28,441 nt of DNA from JBIOJM01 sp044450785 (GTDB lineage: Bacteria; Planctomycetota; Planctomycetia; Isosphaerales; Isosphaeraceae). Below are positions 1 through 7,906 of this stretch, one piece after another. A model generated the notes under the pieces. The model saw only the letters and a list, made by a program, of their open reading frames with translations. It ran no database searches and was not told where the DNA came from. Where the stretch lies: NCBI GenBank assembly GCA_044450785.1, contig JBIOJM010000099.1, forward strand, positions 1 through 28,441. Direction: 5' to 3'. Position 1 is the first letter of the stretch, and every line of letters begins with the position of its first letter. The position numbers and the translations under genes are program-made.

Positions 1-244
1 ATAATATGGAAAAGCTAGGCTGTTCTCGAATTCTCTCCCTCACGGGGATGAATCCCCAAAAACCGCCACCGCCATAATTTACTTTACAATCCATTTGAAC
101 ACCAACTAGGATCCAAGGCGCTTGTACAGAGAACGGTCCAATCAATCACCCTCCAAAAATCGCTGTGCGAAGGGGGGGCCAGGCGGGGTGGGGCGGAAGC
201 CTTGGCCGAGCCGTTTTTTGAATCCAACGCATTCGGAGTGACCA
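1..244. other. Upstream intergenic region of the HEAT-repeat kinase
   Basis: This stretch is clearly more AT-rich than the genes after it, especially the first 120 bases. I see no convincing reading frame in it. A short palindrome lies at 44-57 (GGGGA, TGAA loop, TCCCC), but no T-run follows, so calling it a terminator would be speculative. GGAG at 235-238 sits six bases before the ATG at 245 and is the likely ribosome binding site of the kinase gene. The promoter is probably in the AT-rich part, but no -35/-10 pair stands out. Confidence 0.5.
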
Positions 245-3200
245 ATGACGACGCCCCACGACCCCACGATGTCGCACAGCTCGCTCGACGCGGTCATCGC
301 CTCTTATCTGCAGGGAGTCGAGGCCGGGCTTGTCCCGAACCGCCAGGAACTGCTCGACCAACACCCCGAGATTGCCGGCCAACTCCATGCCTTCTTCACC
401 GACCTCGATCGCATGGACCAGGTTGCCGCCCCGTTGCGGCTGGCCGGTGGGCTGGACGCAACCAACGCGGTCGAAGCGAATGGCCATTCCGCCCTGACGA
501 CCGTCCGCTATTTCGGCGACTACGAGCTGCTGGAGGAGATTGCGCGGGGCGGGATGGGTGTCGTGTACAAGGCGCGGCAGATGTCGCTCAACCGGTTAGT
601 TGCGCTCAAGATGATCCTCCGGGGCGCGTTCGCCACCGAAAGGGACGTCACCCGCTTCCGGGCCGAGGCCGAGGCCGCCGCGAACCTCGACCATCCCCAC
701 ATCGTGCCGATCCACGAGGTCGGGGAACACGAAGGTCAGCAGTATTTCTCGATGAAGTACGTCGAGGGGACCTCGCTGGCGAAGCACCCACGGGCCGACG
801 CTCGCGCCGAGGTCGCGGGCTTGGTCGACGTGATCCGGGCAGTGCACCACGCGCATCAGCGCGGTGTCTTGCACCGTGATCTGAAGCCTTCCAACGTGCT
901 GGCTGATTCGAGCGCAACGCGGCTGGTGACCGACTTCGGCCTGGCAAAGCGGCTCTCGGACACCGATCGCTCGCTGACCGATCCGGGACAGGTGCTCGGC
1001 ACCCCGCGCTACATGGCTCCCGAGCAAGCGGCCGGCCGCAAGGACCTGACGGTCGCGGCCGACGTGTACAGTCTGGGCGTGATCCTCTACGAGCGGCTGA
1101 CGGGCCAGACACCGTTCACGGGCGACAACGTGCTGACACTACTCCGCCAGGTGCGCGAGTTGGAGCCGCCGCGGCCATCGTCGATCCTGCCGGGAATGGA
1201 CCGGGACCTGGAAACGGTGGTGCTCAAATGCCTGGACAAGGAGCCGGCGCGACGGTATCCGTCGGCCGAAACACTGGCCGACGACCTGGCCAACTGGCTG
1301 GCCGGGCGGCCGATCACTGCGCGGCCGGTTGGGCAGGCCGAGCGGCTCTGGCGCTGGTGCAAGCGAAACCCGGCGGTGGCGGGCCTGGCGGCTTCGGTGG
1401 CCCTGGCCGTTGTCCTGGGCGCGGTCGTCTCCGGCTTGTTCGCGGTGGCGGAGCGACGAGGGCGAATCCGGGCCGAGAAAGCCGAGCATGAGGCATCCTC
1501 CGCCAACGACCGGACCGAGCGCACCTTCGCCCAGAGCCTGGTGCGGCCGCTCGATCCCAATGGCGACGAAGCTAACCATGAGACTCTGTCCGAGCCTGAG
1601 ACGGGGGCCCTCTGGGAACTCTCCCTCCACCAGGGAGAGCCGATCGGCCTCCGCTTCCTGGACGAGGCCACCAGTAACCCGCTCACCGCACGTCAGCTCC
1701 GTGCCCGGTCCGAGCCAGCCCTGATCGCGGCCGTCGGCCTCGACCTGGGGAGGCGCGACCGTGCCTCAAAGCTACTGACTGAGAAGCTCGGCGACTCGAA
1801 ACTCCCGCTCCCAAACAAGGTGGAATCGGCGTTTATCGCCTTGGAACTCGAGGATCGACCCGGCCTGGCGACCAAGGAGTGCGCCGGGATCATCGTCCAG
1901 GCGCTCGCGGCCGACGGTTCGAACGACCTTCGCTCGGCCTGGGAACAGCACCTGGCGAAAAGCTCGGCTCGGCTCGATCCGAGCATTTCCAGCCGCGTGC
2001 TGGTCACTGCGCTGGAACACGAAACGGACGCCGTAGTACGCTCGGCATTGGCAGAGAGTCTAACATCGGTTTCGGCGCGAATGGAGCCGGCCGAGGCCGC
2101 TCAAGGACTCTCTGCTGCATTGGCGCGGGAGACGGATGCGAACGCTCGGAACACGCTGGCGACTGGCTTGGCGTCGACGGCCAAACGGTTGCAGCCCGCG
2201 CTGGCGTCACGGATTTGTCGCGAGTGTACCCGTGCGCTGGTCACTGCCCTGGAGCGGGAGAAGGATGCGAATTCGCGGGTTTTGTCCCATGCTCTTGCGA
2301 CAGTGTCGGGACAACTGGAGCCGACCTCGGCTTCGTCCTGGCCCAATCCCATGAGCGCATCTTATGCTCTTGCGACAGTGTCGGGACAACTGGAGCCGAC
2401 CGAGGCCGCGCAAGTCGCGCAGGCGATAGCAGAGGCCGTGGCACGCGCAGCCAACGTATGGTACTGGGATGACTGGAGCCACGTCCTGGCGACCGTCTCG
2501 GACCGGATGGACCCGATCGAAGCGAGCCGCCTTTACACCAAGTTCTCGCAGAGGCTCGCCATGGCCTTGGAGAAAAGTGCGAAAGCCGTGGACCGCGCCG
2601 GCCTGGCGTCGTCGCTTGCAAAGATTGCCAAACGGCTGAATCCAGCCGAACTTCGTCAGGCAGGGAGCCCCGTAATTCAGATCCTCAGAACAGCCCTTGA
2701 GAAGGAAAAGGTTGCCGCTGCTCGTGGGAACTTGGCCTGGGGCTTGGCGCCTCTGGCGGAGCGACTGGGCCGGGAGGAAGCCGCAAGGATCTGCCGACCA
2801 GTGGCCGAAGACTTGGCCGTGTTGGTGCAAAAAGAAACGAACAACGAGGCGAAGGTTGTCCTAATCCGTGGTCTCGCGGCCATGGCAATTCGACTGGCGC
2901 CCGAGCAGGCCATCCAAACCGTTCGTTTCCTCGCCGCACGCATGGAGCACGAAGGAGATTGGGCACGCGTCATCGCGGGGAACGGCTCTTCGCTGGTTGA
3001 GAATTTCTACTACCTTCTCCTCCGCCTCGACGCGTACGATGCCGGAAAGGCCGCTAAGGTGCTTGTGGCGGCAATCGCACACGAGAAGGATGCCAAAGTC
3101 CGCTCATGGCTGGGGGCGGGACTCTGCCTCGTGGCTGAGCGGATGGATTCGTCCGGCGTCGCGGACGTTTGCGGTCCCGTCATCGAGGACATGGTCAGAG

Positions 3201-4612
3201 CTTTTACGACGAAAAAGGATTTCACTTCCCATCTAGGGAACGGTTTCGTGGTCGTGGCGTCACACCTGTCACCGTCTGACGCTGGTAAAGCGGCGATTGT
3301 GCTCGCCGACGCACTGAATCGGGAGACGAACGGTTATGTCCGCAACCAGTTGGCTTCAGCGCTGGCGGCGGCGGCAGGCCGAATGGACCCGGCCGAGGCG
3401 GCGCGGATCTGTGGCAAGGCCGCCAGCGTGCTCGCCGACGCACTGAATCGGGAGACGGACGCTTATGTCCGCAATCAGTTGGCTTCAGCGCTGGCGACGG
3501 CGGCAGGCCGAATGGACTCGGCCGCGGCGGCCAGGGTGTTCACCGAAGCGCTGATGAAGCCGACGGATGCGGGTGTGCGCTCAAACTTGGTGTCAGGACT
3601 GGCGTTGCAGGAGGGTCGTTCGGACACTGCGGCGGCCACGCGGATATACGGCCAGTCCGCTACTTGGCTCGCCGATGCTTTGACAAAAGAGACCAATGAC
3701 AGACCTTCGATGGCGTACGCTCTGGTGGAGGTGGCAAATCGAATAGGGAGAGCCGAGGCCAGTCGAATCTTCGTCACCGCCATACAGCGGGAGACCGACG
3801 GCTTGGCCCGTAACGCGTTGGCGTCGTCTCTGGCAAGAGTCACCGAGCGGATGGACCCGGTCGAGGCCTCGCGAGTCTGTGACGAAGCAATCAGCATCCT
3901 CATGCGAGCACGATCGGAAGAGCCGCAAATGCAAAATCGCGCTTCGATCGATGGAATCGTGGCGAAGTTGCTACCGAGACTCGATTCCCAGGTCGCCAGT
4001 AGGCGGGCTCGCGATCTGTCCGCTCGAATAGTCGACGAATGGAGCAAAGGGGCGGAATACTCAGGCAACGGTGGGATGATCGGCAAAAGTAACATGACGG
4101 GCCGGATGATGGTTGGCGGGGGCATGGTGTCCAGCGACATGATGGCTCAGAGGATGGGTCAGATGATGGGCGTGGGCCCTGGAACGGTGCTCGGCGGCGA
4201 TCCTGAGGCTCTCAACTTGGTCCTCACCGACACCAGCCGCGCGCAGAGAGCCCGGCGGGAGGCACGGATGGCGGCATCCGCGGGTCCGGGCCTCGAGGGA
4301 GCGATGGAGGCGGTGGCGCGCATTTCCGCCGAGCCATTCCCGTGCCGATTGACCACGCAAGAACTGGTCGATCTGCTCAAAATGCCGACTTTTTTCGGTG
4401 GGCCTCGGCGGGTCGTGCTCGATCACCTCGGCAACCGCTACGGCCGCCGCTTCGTCAACCACTGGGCGTTCGCCCGCTTCGCGACGGAACAGAAGCTCAA
4501 CCTCGACTTCACCACTCCGCCGCGCCGGCCGAGTCCTGCGTCTGTACCGCTCCGCAGGTCGGCTCCTGTGTGGGTCTCTCCGGCGCGCCCTCGCAGCAGT
4601 GTTCCCTTCTGA
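245..4612 (+). CDS. Membrane-anchored Ser/Thr protein kinase with HEAT-like repeat array
   Basis: A 1455-residue Hanks-type kinase. Residues 1-88 are a helical N-terminal segment common in planctomycete kinases. The kinase domain follows (about 90-355): glycine loop ARGGMG, lysine K122 in VALKM, catalytic HRDLKPSN with D212, DFG with D230, then YMAPEQ. A single membrane helix lies at about 380-403, so the kinase should face the cytoplasm. Residues about 578-1270 form a degenerate HEAT-like array of 35-43-residue units (pattern ALxxExDxxxRxxLAxxLAxxAxRMxPxEA), probably a binding scaffold. A Met/Gly-rich segment (about 1275-1315) precedes a small C-terminal domain (about 1363-1426) with RLTTQELVDLLKMP and RFVNHWAF, which I associate with planctomycete kinase tails. 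The start at 245 is supported by GGAG six bases upstream. Within the array, units around 3299-3530 are nearly identical DNA copies. Kinase identity is firm; substrate and signal are unknown. Confidence 0.9.
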   Translation: MTTPHDPTMSHSSLDAVIASYLQGVEAGLVPNRQELLDQHPEIAGQLHAFFTDLDRMDQVAAPLRLAGGLDATNAVEANGHSALTTVRYFGDYELLEEIARGGMGVVYKARQMSLNRLVALKMILRGAFATERDVTRFRAEAEAAANLDHPHIVPIHEVGEHEGQQYFSMKYVEGTSLAKHPRADARAEVAGLVDVIRAVHHAHQRGVLHRDLKPSNVLADSSATRLVTDFGLAKRLSDTDRSLTDPGQVLGTPRYMAPEQAAGRKDLTVAADVYSLGVILYERLTGQTPFTGDNVLTLLRQVRELEPPRPSSILPGMDRDLETVVLKCLDKEPARRYPSAETLADDLANWLAGRPITARPVGQAERLWRWCKRNPAVAGLAASVALAVVLGAVVSGLFAVAERRGRIRAEKAEHEASSANDRTERTFAQSLVRPLDPNGDEANHETLSEPETGALWELSLHQGEPIGLRFLDEATSNPLTARQLRARSEPALIAAVGLDLGRRDRASKLLTEKLGDSKLPLPNKVESAFIALELEDRPGLATKECAGIIVQALAADGSNDLRSAWEQHLAKSSARLDPSISSRVLVTALEHETDAVVRSALAESLTSVSARMEPAEAAQGLSAALARETDANARNTLATGLASTAKRLQPALASRICRECTRALVTALEREKDANSRVLSHALATVSGQLEPTSASSWPNPMSASYALATVSGQLEPTEAAQVAQAIAEAVARAANVWYWDDWSHVLATVSDRMDPIEASRLYTKFSQRLAMALEKSAKAVDRAGLASSLAKIAKRLNPAELRQAGSPVIQILRTALEKEKVAAARGNLAWGLAPLAERLGREEAARICRPVAEDLAVLVQKETNNEAKVVLIRGLAAMAIRLAPEQAIQTVRFLAARMEHEGDWARVIAGNGSSLVENFYYLLLRLDAYDAGKAAKVLVAAIAHEKDAKVRSWLGAGLCLVAERMDSSGVADVCGPVIEDMVRAFTTKKDFTSHLGNGFVVVASHLSPSDAGKAAIVLADALNRETNGYVRNQLASALAAAAGRMDPAEAARICGKAASVLADALNRETDAYVRNQLASALATAAGRMDSAAAARVFTEALMKPTDAGVRSNLVSGLALQEGRSDTAAATRIYGQSATWLADALTKETNDRPSMAYALVEVANRIGRAEASRIFVTAIQRETDGLARNALASSLARVTERMDPVEASRVCDEAISILMRARSEEPQMQNRASIDGIVAKLLPRLDSQVASRRARDLSARIVDEWSKGAEYSGNGGMIGKSNMTGRMMVGGGMVSSDMMAQRMGQMMGVGPGTVLGGDPEALNLVLTDTSRAQRARREARMAASAGPGLEGAMEAVARISAEPFPCRLTTQELVDLLKMPTFFGGPRRVVLDHLGNRYGRRFVNHWAFARFATEQKLNLDFTTPPRRPSPASVPLRRSAPVWVSPARPRSSVPF
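2289..2401 (+). repeat. Exact 38-bp direct repeat, 75 bp apart, in the HEAT array
   Basis: The same 38 bases occur at 2289-2326 and 2364-2401, encoding LATVSGQLEPT twice. The spacing of 75 bases (25 codons) keeps the frame but is shorter than a normal unit of this array, so one unit is truncated or a partial segment has been duplicated. Confidence 0.85.
3299..3535 (+). repeat. 129-bp in-frame tandem duplication inside the HEAT array
   Basis: Two adjacent copies start at 3299 and 3428, a period of 129 bases or 43 codons. Over the first 105 or so bases they differ at only about six positions, and then diverge. Both begin GTGCTCGCCGACGCACTGAA. Other units of the array share only a protein-level pattern, so this pair looks like a recent unit duplication. 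Confidence 0.85.
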
Positions 4613-4673
4613 GCCACGCGGCATGAAGACGATCGGGTCGGCGAAACGGGTTCGACGTGAGGAAGACACTCTC

Positions 4674-4697
4674 AGGTAGAATAAAAAGAGTCTACCT
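4674..4697. promoter_or_regulatory. 7-bp inverted repeat upstream of the aspartic protease gene
   Basis: AGGTAGA (4674-4680) and TCTACCT (4691-4697) are perfect complements around a ten-base A-rich loop. The site lies between the kinase stop and the protease start. It could be an operator or a weak hairpin between the two genes. No T-run follows, so an intrinsic terminator is unlikely. Confidence 0.3.
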
Positions 4698-4738
4698 CCC
4701 TGAAGGAAATGCGTTCTCACGAGAATAAGGACAATCGA

Positions 4739-5218
4739 ATGGAGACGACACGGATGGGCAAGGTGCTTGTCACCGCCAAGATACAGAACCTCGAAGACCT
4801 GTTCGACGTTGAGAAGGGATTGATTGCCTCCGACGCCGTGCGGAGCGTCGAAGTCCATGACGCCCTCGTCGATACCGGCGCCACGGGACTTCTCCTACCC
4901 AAGTCGATGATCGCTTCCCTCGGAGTGCGTCCACTGCGAACGCGACAGGCGCCTGGGCCCGGCGGAGCGTTGACGATGCCGATGTTTCGGGCCGTATGTT
5001 TGACGATCCAGGGACGAGACTGTGCGATCGACGTCGGCGAGATCGGTGATGAGTTCCCGGTCTTGATCGGCCGGGTCCCGCTCGAACATCTCGACTGGGT
5101 CGTCGATCCCAAGGGCCAACGCCTGATCGGCAACCCCGAGCACGGCGGGCAACATATCATGGAGGAGGAGATCGCCCGGCACGAAGCGCATGAGGGAGCT
5201 CCGACTCAGACGCCGTGA
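4739..5218 (+). CDS. Retropepsin-like (clan AA) aspartic protease
   Basis: A 159-residue protein with the signature of single-domain clan AA aspartic proteases: VDTGATGLLLP, with catalytic D45 in D-T-G-A, then a beta-rich core and a C-terminal VLIGRVPLEHLDWVVDP followed by LIGNPEH, which is typical of the bacterial members. Such enzymes act as dimers, since one chain supplies one Asp. There is no signal peptide or membrane helix, so it is probably cytoplasmic. I start it at 4739 because AAGGA (4727-4731) lies seven bases upstream. An earlier in-frame ATG at 4709 has AAGGA only one base before it. It lies 126 bases after the kinase gene on the same strand; joint transcription is possible but unproven. 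Its substrate cannot be read from the sequence. Confidence 0.8.
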   Translation: METTRMGKVLVTAKIQNLEDLFDVEKGLIASDAVRSVEVHDALVDTGATGLLLPKSMIASLGVRPLRTRQAPGPGGALTMPMFRAVCLTIQGRDCAIDVGEIGDEFPVLIGRVPLEHLDWVVDPKGQRLIGNPEHGGQHIMEEEIARHEAHEGAPTQTP

Positions 5219-5269
5219 CCGACACCACTTCTTCGCCCGCGCCGGATTCAGAGCAAAGCTAGAAACGCT

Positions 5270-5899
5270 TCAATAGCCCTCGTCATCGTTCTCCGCGACG
5301 ATTTCCTGAGCGGCAATTTCTCGCCATGCATCAAGGACTGACCGAGGCGCGCCCGAGTCCCGCAGGCGATCGGCGACCGGGCCTTCGAAAGCCTTGAGCT
5401 CGGGGAAGGTCAGCAGGAGACGGTGAATGTCGACCAAGTCCGACAGTCGCTTCGCCGTCCCGGATCGGTTGACCATGCTCAACACCTTCTGGGAGATCAA
5501 GTCCAGTGGCGGGACCACCAGGACATTCTCGACGACCTGATGGGGCGGGATGCTGCTCACGCTCCTCACGTCGACGAGGTGGCGGTTCTTTGGTTTGCGG
5601 ACCTGGTACAACCGATGGCCGAGTCCATCTGCCACCGTCCGAACCCGGACCGCGATCTGAAATTGCTGAGAGAGATGAGCACGCAATTCCTCGGCTAGCT
5701 CAGCAGCTCGGGGCGAAAGGATGTCGACATCCTGGGTCATCCGAGGCTCATCGACATACGCATTCACCGCATGCGCGCCGAAGAGGACGGCGTCAGTCCG
5801 CCCGCGCAGGAATTCCAGCACGGCGTCGTGGATCGTCGCCAGCGGCAAGGGCTCACGCATTGCGAACTCTCGAAAGGTCAGCGAACCGTCCCCGAACAT
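5270..5899 (-). CDS. Nucleotidyltransferase, AbiEii/AbiGii toxin-like, without antitoxin partner
   Basis: A 209-residue protein. LFGAHAVNAY followed by RMTQDVDIL fits the AbiEii-type nucleotidyltransferase fold (family pattern GGxAL...RxTxDxDI), where the two Asp residues should bind metal. The later segment around residues 140-165 (LISQKVLSM and DLVDIHRLL) matches the helical Lys/Asp region of the same family. The start at 5899 is supported by a strong ribosome binding site, GGAGGTGAT, on the minus strand (5902-5910). In AbiE systems the toxin is encoded next to an AbiEi-type antitoxin; no such gene is visible on either side. Many stand-alone relatives exist and may not be toxins. It converges on the aspartic protease gene with a 51-base gap. 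Confidence 0.72.
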   Translation of the reverse strand: MFGDGSLTFREFAMREPLPLATIHDAVLEFLRGRTDAVLFGAHAVNAYVDEPRMTQDVDILSPRAAELAEELRAHLSQQFQIAVRVRTVADGLGHRLYQVRKPKNRHLVDVRSVSSIPPHQVVENVLVVPPLDLISQKVLSMVNRSGTAKRLSDLVDIHRLLLTFPELKAFEGPVADRLRDSGAPRSVLDAWREIAAQEIVAENDDEGY

Positions 5900-5970
5900 G
5901 AATCACCTCCCCTTGATATCAGGCTACCGGGACCGAGCACGGAAGACAATCCGACCCGGAGAGCTCAACT

Positions 5971-6066
5971 GAGATCGACAATCTCCGCCGTGCGGTTCTG
6001 GACGACGTGGGCAACCGTCACGGCCTCCGGTTCGTCAACCACGCGGCATTCGTCCTTCGACTTTGA
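5971..6066 (+). pseudogene. Ghost copy of the kinase C-terminal domain
   Basis: Reading codons from 5971 gives IDNLRRAVLDDVGNRHGL, then RFVNHAAFVLRL and a stop at 6064-6066. This parallels the end of the HEAT-repeat kinase (RRVVLDHLGNRYGRRFVNHW). The fragment has no start codon and no ribosome binding site, and nothing upstream resembles the rest of the kinase. It is best read as the remnant of a second gene of the same type, left after recombination between the nucleotidyltransferase gene and the next small gene. Confidence 0.65.
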
Positions 6067-6125
6067 TATGGTGAGAGAGACGAGTGTCTTGACTCGGTTG
6101 TAGCGTCGCTCGGGAGGTAACGCCC

Positions 6126-6353
6126 ATGAGCACGGTCGTAGAAGCCCCTGTCGAAATGATTGAGGCGGTGGCGGCACTTCGGTTACCCCCGAGGGGTGAC
6201 CGGCGGTTGCAGTCTCTCATGGACCGCAATACGAACGGCAGTTTGACCTCCGAACAAAAAGAGGAGCTGGAAGCCCTGGTCGAGCTCGGTGAGACAATCG
6301 CCTTGGTGCGCGCTCAGGCCCTCCACCTGTTGGGACGTAAACCGATCGCGTGA
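6126..6353 (+). CDS. Small conserved-looking protein, unknown function
   Basis: A 75-residue protein preceded by a strong ribosome binding site, GGGAGGTAA, just before the ATG at 6126. The segment LQSLMDRNTNGSLTSEQKEE resembles a degenerate EF-hand-like or DxNxDG loop, followed by a Leu-rich helix (ELEALVELGETIALVRA). Similar small acidic helical proteins are common in planctomycetes and cyanobacteria, but I cannot give a function. Its stop overlaps the GTG at 6350 of the next ORF in a GTGA arrangement. The peptidase remnant downstream is probably not its natural partner, because that ORF starts in the middle of a domain. Confidence 0.7.
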   Translation: MSTVVEAPVEMIEAVAALRLPPRGDRRLQSLMDRNTNGSLTSEQKEELEALVELGETIALVRAQALHLLGRKPIA

Positions 6354-6673
6354 CTATTCACATGGGACGCCGCTTGATTTTTTACGGCGTGGGAGGCGAC
6401 TTGTTCTGGGACTGGTTCCCCGCCATCGCGCGGATGCTTTTTTTCTTCCATCCGGTGGCTCATTGGGCGGCTGGTCGCATCCTGCTGGAACGCGAGCTGG
6501 CCTGTGACCAGGCCGCCATGAATCTGTCCAACCGGGACGCTGCGAGTTACGCCCGAATGCTCGTCCAGGTCGCCAGCGCGGCGTCATTTCCCTTGCGCGC
6601 GTCGGCGACCGCGATCGACTCGGCCTTTGAAAACGTCTCAAGTCATGCACTCAATCCGGAGACAGCCCGATGA
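6350..6673 (+). pseudogene. Fragment of an M56 (BlaR1/MecR1-type) metallopeptidase
   Basis: The 107-residue frame reads GDLFWDWFPAIARMLFFFHP, then VAHWA and LLERELACDQAAM. In M56 peptidases this block follows the zinc-binding HExxH. Here the N-terminal membrane helices and HExxH itself are absent; homology starts abruptly at about 6380, right after the overlap with the small gene. The fragment therefore cannot be an active zinc peptidase. The ORF nominally starts with GTG at 6350 and its stop overlaps the next ATG (ATGA at 6670). BlaR1-type proteins normally continue into a linker, a helix and a sensor domain, which is what the next ORF provides, so the two were probably one gene. Confidence 0.7.
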
Positions 6674-7743
6674 GAAACAACCCGTTTGGTCCGTGGGCGA
6701 CGGCCCTCTCTCCCATGAGCGGGGCTAGGCTGAGCACGTTCTGGCTCAAGCGATTGAGCATGCTGCGGCATCTCCGCCAGAGTCTGCCGATCGTGTCGCG
6801 CCGGGGTCGTTACGGTTTGCTCGCGCTGGGTTTGCTCGCCGTGGTCATGCCGTCCCTGCGCGGCACGACCACCACTCGACAGAGCGCCGTCGATCGCCAG
6901 GACGCCCAGGGCGCGGCCAAGTCAACTTCGAGGGTCGACACCGACGAGGAGTCTTTGAAGGAGTTCCTCCAAATCTACCATCTCGTACCCGGTCAGGACC
7001 TCAAGCGTATCGAACCACCCCGCCCGGACGGCATGCGCGTCTACTGGAAAATGAAGCACCCGGGAAGAGAAGACGACCTTGTCCACATCGCGGCGATGAC
7101 CTTCCAATGGCGCGATCCCGATCAATTGCAGAGTTGGAGCCAGCGCTATGCGGGGGGTATCGGTTGGCCCCTGCGTACGCTTCCGAAATACCTCGAGATG
7201 GGCGTTTACTCGACCGACATCGAGGGCGATCCCAAACTACTGGAAACAGAGGTCAGCGGCGACTGGGTCTATCGCGTTGGAGTGCCGGATGAGCGCATGG
7301 CCGCGGCTCTCGAGTCCATCCTTCAGCGCGCTCTGAGACTGAGGATCTCCGTGAAGTTTCGCCAGGTGGAGCGCGACGTGGTGGTCGCGCACGGACGGTA
7401 TCGCCATTCGCCCGTCGCAGGCCGGTCCAAGAACCAGGTCGAGATCTACGGCAAGCAAATTGTCCCAAATGGCGGAGGAGCCGGTGGTGGTACCGGCAAG
7501 TTCCCGGAGTTCCTCAAATGGGTAGCCGAATGGATCGAACGACCCGTCGTGAGTGAGGTGGAGGCTCCGCCGAACGAAAGCATCGAGTGGTTCTACAACG
7601 CGCGGAGTCCCTTCACCCAGCAAATGAAGCGAGAGGATCACGACGAGTCTTTGGTGCTGCAACATCTCCAGGAGCAGACCGGGCTGACTTTCACCCGGGA
7701 AAAGAAACCCATCCGCGTCCTGTTCATCGAGCGGGCGAAATGA
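6670..7743 (+). CDS. Membrane-anchored protein, probable detached C-terminal part of a BlaR1-like sensor (TIGR03435-like)
   Basis: A 357-residue protein. It begins with a basic segment (about 28-52), one hydrophobic helix at about 54-72 (LLALGLLAVVMP), and then a soluble region that should be extracytoplasmic. The C-terminal 100 residues, with a GGGAGGGTG linker, PVVSEVEAPP and an ending of LQEQTGLTFTREKKPIRVLF, resemble the soil-associated TIGR03435 domain often fused to or found near M56 peptidases. GGAG lies nine bases before the ATG, so it may still be translated on its own. Together with the preceding fragment it suggests a BlaR1-like gene that lost its catalytic half and was split by a frameshift. 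The TIGR03435 assignment is by eye and tentative. Confidence 0.55.
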   Translation: MRNNPFGPWATALSPMSGARLSTFWLKRLSMLRHLRQSLPIVSRRGRYGLLALGLLAVVMPSLRGTTTTRQSAVDRQDAQGAAKSTSRVDTDEESLKEFLQIYHLVPGQDLKRIEPPRPDGMRVYWKMKHPGREDDLVHIAAMTFQWRDPDQLQSWSQRYAGGIGWPLRTLPKYLEMGVYSTDIEGDPKLLETEVSGDWVYRVGVPDERMAAALESILQRALRLRISVKFRQVERDVVVAHGRYRHSPVAGRSKNQVEIYGKQIVPNGGGAGGGTGKFPEFLKWVAEWIERPVVSEVEAPPNESIEWFYNARSPFTQQMKREDHDESLVLQHLQEQTGLTFTREKKPIRVLFIERAK

Positions 7744-7906
7744 AGAAGGATTTCCTCGATCGCATAGTTGAACCTGGCAGAATGGCTTGTTAGATTGTCT
7801 CTCGTCTCGGGCCACCGCTTGCCCGAACTGGTCTGAGTTGTTCGCCGGCCCCGATCCGGCTGCCGCGCGGGGCTGGCCCGCTCTTCCGAGATCCCGGGAG
7901 GTGACT

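Noticed and set aside
44..57. Intrinsic terminator at the window start
   Set aside because: The stem is only five base pairs and is followed by A, not T, on the plus strand.
202..879. Open frame of 225 codons overlapping the kinase start
   Set aside because: It lies inside the kinase gene in another frame and is Arg/Pro/Gly-rich, as expected for a shadow in high-GC DNA.
4061..4858. Minus-strand frame of 265 codons across the kinase 3' end
   Set aside because: It is antisense to the well-supported kinase and protease genes, with His/Arg-rich shadow composition and no motif.
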